Positions 60,077-64,000 of a stretch of 64,000 nucleotides of DNA are shown here, one piece after another. The translations under genes were made by a program, and so were the position numbers. Numbering within the stretch: position 1 is the stretch's first letter; every line of letters starts with the position of its first letter. The DNA is from an uncultured Candidatus Saccharibacteria bacterium (GTDB taxonomy: Bacteria > Patescibacteriota > Saccharimonadia > Saccharimonadales > Saccharimonadaceae): positions 62,001 through 126,000 of the forward strand of contig CAMZIL010000001.1 of NCBI GenBank assembly GCA_947307225.1, read 5' to 3'. Below the pieces are notes generated by a model. It saw nothing but the letters and a program-made list of their open reading frames with translations. It did not search any database and was not told where the DNA came from.

Positions 60077-63000
60077 ATGAGCATTAAGGTCAAAACAAAA
60101 ACACATAACCTATTAATCGCTGGCTTATTGGCGGCTTTTTTGTGTTTTGGCGCCAGTGGCACAGTCCACGCAGTAGAACAGCATGAATTTACCGATAGTC
60201 GCGGTGTTACCTGGGTATACGAGGTCGACGAGACCGGTGATACACCAGTCGTAACGATTGGCTTTAAAGCCGCGCCTGCCGATGCCACTACCGTCGTCGT
60301 CCCATCTCTCGACGAAGTTATGGCCGCCAGCTCCCAAAGCGGCCTCGACACCTACTTTGTCGACGGAATCCTAGAAGACGAAACTACTGCGACGGTCCCA
60401 ACTGGCCTTACGAAAGTCGATATGACCAATACGCAGAAGGTTCAGCTCCGCAGTCTCTCCCCATTGTTCAAGAATAATCTCGCAAATAACAGTGAAGTCG
60501 AGCTCGTCTTTGGCGATAATATGGTTATCGCTGGCGACAGCTCTGACGATGGTGCATTTGCAGGATTGCATGTAAAAATGTCCGGCTTTGACAAGCTAAA
60601 ATATATTGGTTGGCATGCGTTCGAAGACGTCGTATTCAACGCAAACAATACCAGCGTCTCAATCAGTACTCAGCAAACATTGGGCGGCTACGTCTTTGCC
60701 GGCACGAACCTAAAGACGCTCAATGTTAATACGAAAGAGGTCGGCGAGGCAATCTGTAAAGATTGTTCCGAACTCACGAGCCTCGCTCTCGGCGATAACG
60801 TCGAGACGCTTTATGGTAGAGTCTTCCAGAATACACCGAATCTTTCATTAGAATTTGATTCAAAGAATATCAAGTCGATTGGCGAGCTCGCGTTCGCAGA
60901 TTCCGGCGTTTCGAAGGTCACCTTCAAGCCAACGCTCGAAACAATTGGCCACGGTGCCTTCATGAATAACAATCTCGGTTCAGTCGATTTTTCGAACTCG
61001 ACACCGGTGGTTTCTACTAGTAGCTTCTACAATACCAACCTCAGCTCCGTAAATCTTGGCAATCTCGCCATAATCGGCGATCTCGCTTTCGCCAAGAATA
61101 ACATCACGGAAATTAGCTTCCCTAAGAGCATCCGCAGACTTGGCGCCGCAATATTCGCCGCAAACCCAATCAAAACCGTGACTGTAAAATTCGACACGAT
61201 GGCAGTGTCGGACTACGACAGCAATAGTCTCGTTACGGACTTTAGAGTTCTACTCAGCGGCTCACAAGGAACCGTCTGCGATGGCATGCTGGGCATTTGC
61301 TCGAATCGTCTCGGTACTGACGCCAGTGAATACGTCGAGACATTAAATGTCATTGCCCCGTACGGAGCAAATGACACAGTAATCACGCCACGTAGATCAA
61401 TCAGCGATCAGGGCTATCAGAATGGAATGGCAGACAAAAAGAACGTCATCTCCAGCCTATTCTTCCAAGATTTTGCACATAACCTAAAGACGCTCAATAT
61501 TGGCGAAGGCTATGAATATATCGATAGCCAAGCCTTTATGTGGACCTGTTCATCCGCATTCTCGCTCAACTGTGGCTCGTTCCCGACCTTTGATAGCACG
61601 AACGGCGGCAGCGGCCCATCTTCCGTGAGCTTCCCTTCCACTTTGAAGGGCTTCGGCATCAACTCCTTCATGTGGACGCTAAATAATCCTAGCTTGGTGC
61701 TCGCTAGCCTCCCGGCAGACATTGAGTATATTGGCACTCAGGCATTCGCCGGCAACTCACACCTCACGATTACGAACTTTGACCATAGCAAGCTGAAATA
61801 CGTTGGCGTGAGCGCATTTAATACCACAAATATTATTAATCTAACTATTCGTGAAGCAACGGAAAGAATTGAAAACGCTGCATTTATCGGCAGCCGCAAG
61901 ATGAAGACATTGACGTTTGATACAGACATCTTCGGCAAAAGAAGCGACGGTCAAAAGATTATTGTTTCTACATGGGAGACCGTATTCGTTGGCAATACAA
62001 ATGGCGGCTATCTCGGCGTTGTCCCTTATGATTACGACAAGACGAACTACTGGTATCAGTACAACTATCATTTGGATAAAATCAAATTCACCGAGAAGTC
62101 CGTAACGCCACCAGACACGCCAGATCTCTTCGCAAACTACGTCGACGAGTTCGATGCGAGCGCGGCTAAATGGACGGAGACGAAATATAACGCGTTCCAT
62201 CGCATGAAGGTTAAGACCTTCAAGCTCCCTAGCACGCTAACCAAGATTGCTGAGAATACCTTTATGCGCGCAGAAATCACCAACCCTATTGTTCTTCCTT
62301 CTGGCATTACCGAGATTGGCACGAGAGCATTCTGGGGCACGGTCACAAGTGACGATAGAAACTTCACGCAGTATCCTGAGTATTATCCAAACGCAGTAAT
62401 TGCTAGTGAAGAAGAAATAAAGGCTCCGGTCGCAAATCTCCCTTCGACAATTACAAAAATCGGCGACTTTGCATTCTACATGGACGAGGGCTTTACGGCT
62501 GACGTGAATCTGCCTAACCTCACCTACCTTGGCGAAGAGGCATTTTACGGAACCGACGCGCGCGACGTTGTCTTGGGTAACAAAATTACCACGCTCGGCA
62601 GCAACGCATTTTATAACACGCCTAAACTCCGCAATGTAACCATCGACGTCAACTTGCATGATAAAAATATTCACACCAATGCCGAAAATATGGACAAATA
62701 CGGTAGCTTCGTCGCAACTTTCGGTGCAGGCCAAAAGCTTGGCGTGGTGAAGTTTGGCGAACATGCCGGCGAGCCGCATACTGCAGAAGGCACGACTGAG
62801 TATATCTGCAACGGCTTCGCAAGCTGCGACAAGAAGTGGGCATATTTCTACGGTCTAAAGGCAGAAAAACTCGACCTCAACGATACGAATTGGAAAGCCC
62901 TAAGCGCATCCATGCTCCAAGAAGCAAAGGTCGACGAGATTATCTTGCCGCACGCGCTAGAATCGATCGGCAACGATGCGTCCTATGAAGCAGAGCTTGG

Positions 63001-64000
63001 CGACGTAGCAATTCCAGACACGCTAAAGCAGATTTGGCCAGAAGCATTCCAGTGGGCGAAAGCCACGATTAGCGGCTTGCCAGAAGGCTTGACTCACATC
63101 TGGAACTCCGCTTTCTACGGCGCTTCAGTGATCGACGAGTTAGTAATTCCAAGCACCGTCACCTTCATCGGTCCATCCGCATTTAACGCTGGTGACAACG
63201 ATAATGTTAATTACAGCAAGGTCACAATCAAGCCAAATTTGACCTATGAGAATACTGCCGGACAGGCCATCTTCCAGGCCTTCTGGGGCTCGAAAGTACA
63301 TGAGATCGTAATTGAGTCTGAGATGCTCCCAACGCTTGCTGCAAACGATGGCCAGCCAGAATTCCATGGCATGAAGATGACGAAGGCCACAATCACAAAG
63401 CTACCAACAATCCCAGCGAATGCATTCGAATACTGCCAGAAACTCCAACTAGTTGTGGCAGATGAAGACACTGCCCTACGCGACATCCGTAAGGAAGCCT
63501 TCCTCGCCGCAAAGGAACTCAACGAAATTCAATTTGCGCCAGAACTAAAGAATGAAGTAGTCATGATTGGCCAGCGCGCCTTCAAGGGCACCGCGTTCGA
63601 AACCATGGGCGACGAAACGACAGACTTCGATTTGACCGCAGCCAAGTTTAACGGCATCGACGGCTACGCATTTAGCGGCATGCCAAAACTCCGCACGGTC
63701 AGCATACCAAGAACCTTCACAAACGCAACAATTCCAGAAGCAACCTTCTACAATAACCCGAAGCTCGAAGAAGCGACAATCGATTACAAGATTACCCTAA
63801 TGGGCAACGCCGCATTCGCAAACGACAACAAGCTCAAACGCATCTTCATTTGGGGCAACACCGTTGTTCTAGATGAAAACTTGCCAGGCTATGTCGCTCC
63901 ATCTGGCGGCATGGGCGCCGATGACGAGTTCGAACCATTGCCGGAAGAACCAGAATTCGGCCCAACCATTCCTGAAGGCACAGATATCTACGCTTACTCT
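60077..64000 (+). CDS. Giant BspA-like leucine-rich repeat surface protein, partial
   Basis: ATG 60077 to the right edge, at least 1308 residues, incomplete at the C-terminus. Signal peptide: NLLIAGLLAAFLCFGASGTVHA. Repeats of about 23-26 residues with pattern IG-x-x-AF-x-x-xx-L-xxh-x-hP (VTEIGTRAFWGT, IKSIGELAFADSG, KITTLGSNAFYNTP) are those of the BspA/LRR_5 family, which forms a solenoid used in adhesion. Near the edge an acidic Pro/Glu-rich stretch begins (FEPLPEEPEFGP), maybe the start of a linker. GGGAG lies before the start, and a TATA-rich promoter interval separates it from the divergent 58165-60000 gene. Cell-cell contact with a host bacterium is a plausible role. Confidence 0.88.
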   Translation, partial: MSIKVKTKTHNLLIAGLLAAFLCFGASGTVHAVEQHEFTDSRGVTWVYEVDETGDTPVVTIGFKAAPADATTVVVPSLDEVMAASSQSGLDTYFVDGILEDETTATVPTGLTKVDMTNTQKVQLRSLSPLFKNNLANNSEVELVFGDNMVIAGDSSDDGAFAGLHVKMSGFDKLKYIGWHAFEDVVFNANNTSVSISTQQTLGGYVFAGTNLKTLNVNTKEVGEAICKDCSELTSLALGDNVETLYGRVFQNTPNLSLEFDSKNIKSIGELAFADSGVSKVTFKPTLETIGHGAFMNNNLGSVDFSNSTPVVSTSSFYNTNLSSVNLGNLAIIGDLAFAKNNITEISFPKSIRRLGAAIFAANPIKTVTVKFDTMAVSDYDSNSLVTDFRVLLSGSQGTVCDGMLGICSNRLGTDASEYVETLNVIAPYGANDTVITPRRSISDQGYQNGMADKKNVISSLFFQDFAHNLKTLNIGEGYEYIDSQAFMWTCSSAFSLNCGSFPTFDSTNGGSGPSSVSFPSTLKGFGINSFMWTLNNPSLVLASLPADIEYIGTQAFAGNSHLTITNFDHSKLKYVGVSAFNTTNIINLTIREATERIENAAFIGSRKMKTLTFDTDIFGKRSDGQKIIVSTWETVFVGNTNGGYLGVVPYDYDKTNYWYQYNYHLDKIKFTEKSVTPPDTPDLFANYVDEFDASAAKWTETKYNAFHRMKVKTFKLPSTLTKIAENTFMRAEITNPIVLPSGITEIGTRAFWGTVTSDDRNFTQYPEYYPNAVIASEEEIKAPVANLPSTITKIGDFAFYMDEGFTADVNLPNLTYLGEEAFYGTDARDVVLGNKITTLGSNAFYNTPKLRNVTIDVNLHDKNIHTNAENMDKYGSFVATFGAGQKLGVVKFGEHAGEPHTAEGTTEYICNGFASCDKKWAYFYGLKAEKLDLNDTNWKALSASMLQEAKVDEIILPHALESIGNDASYEAELGDVAIPDTLKQIWPEAFQWAKATISGLPEGLTHIWNSAFYGASVIDELVIPSTVTFIGPSAFNAGDNDNVNYSKVTIKPNLTYENTAGQAIFQAFWGSKVHEIVIESEMLPTLAANDGQPEFHGMKMTKATITKLPTIPANAFEYCQKLQLVVADEDTALRDIRKEAFLAAKELNEIQFAPELKNEVVMIGQRAFKGTAFETMGDETTDFDLTAAKFNGIDGYAFSGMPKLRTVSIPRTFTNATIPEATFYNNPKLEEATIDYKITLMGNAAFANDNKLKRIFIWGNTVVLDENLPGYVAPSGGMGADDEFEPLPEEPEFGPTIPEGTDIYAYS

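Noticed and set aside
1-64000. Alternative genetic code (TGA read as glycine)
   Set aside because: TGA serves as stop in several ATGA overlaps, for instance at 7391-7394, and family proteins contain no in-frame TGA.

Overview
The window looks like a chromosomal segment of a small-genome, anaerobic member of the Patescibacteria, most likely a Saccharibacteria (TM7) relative. This is inferred from gene content, not from a 16S gene, which is absent. The supporting features are an oxygen-independent ribonucleotide reductase (nrdD/nrdG) as the only dNTP route seen, scattered type IV pilus genes, very large wall and surface proteins, a VirB6/TrbL-like membrane protein, and many genes that appear to be transcribed without a leader. 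TGA is used as an ordinary stop (for example in several ATGA overlaps), so the Gly-recoded code of Absconditabacteria/Gracilibacteria does not apply.

Layout. 1-3177: pheST. 3208-3329: a 122-bp imperfect inverted-repeat element. 3331-3558: a small membrane protein. 3638-10382: an AT-rich surface-polysaccharide operon (Wzx-like, Wzy-like, two GT4 glycosyltransferases, a pyruvyl transferase and an initiating sugar transferase). It is driven from one strong promoter followed by a leader terminator, and its first gene is frameshifted at a G8 tract. 10579-20912: housekeeping (MIP channel with a histone-like tail, M16 peptidase, secA, hpf, serS, an FtsX/MacB-type ABC transporter, two tRNA-Arg). 21061-34896: envelope and secretion genes (VirB6-like protein and anchored partner, DUF11 wall protein with an IPKTG tail, a promoter with a long structured leader driving two unknown membrane genes, prfA, a PEGA-like protein and a three-domain wall hydrolase).

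34973-38440: tRNA-Val followed by a low-GC accessory island. It holds a treble-clef/Vsr-like endonuclease and a two-gene cassette: a single-TM protein overlapping a CD-NTase with an AGS-C-like sensor domain. This cassette is the best candidate for an unusual system; I read it as a minimal CBASS-like anti-phage module with an unclassified membrane effector. 38660-40128: iscU-iscS. 40249-44990: a DUF285/InlB-like surface protein and a cluster of unknown genes including an HD-domain protein. 45039-48109: nrdG-nrdD with NrdR-type operator boxes. 48202-56151: two tRNAs, a pilin, a PH-domain protein, a RimB/RimK-like pair, a SpoU methylase, a PilB ATPase, a WG-repeat-like protein, L31 and a 36-codon basic ORF. 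56188-64000: a MATCAP/DUF1704-type metallopeptidase, queH, and two divergent surface proteins, the last a giant BspA-like protein running off the right edge.

Two initiation styles coexist. At least sixteen genes have a TATAAT-like -10 element only 6-11 nt before the ATG and no Shine-Dalgarno. Another set (polysaccharide operon, 21061, 28335-30057, 42918-44990, nrdDG) carries AGGAGG-type ribosome binding sites, several with textbook TTGACA-N17-TATAAT promoters and structured leaders. The first set is mainly housekeeping and surface genes; the second is mainly accessory or regulated genes.
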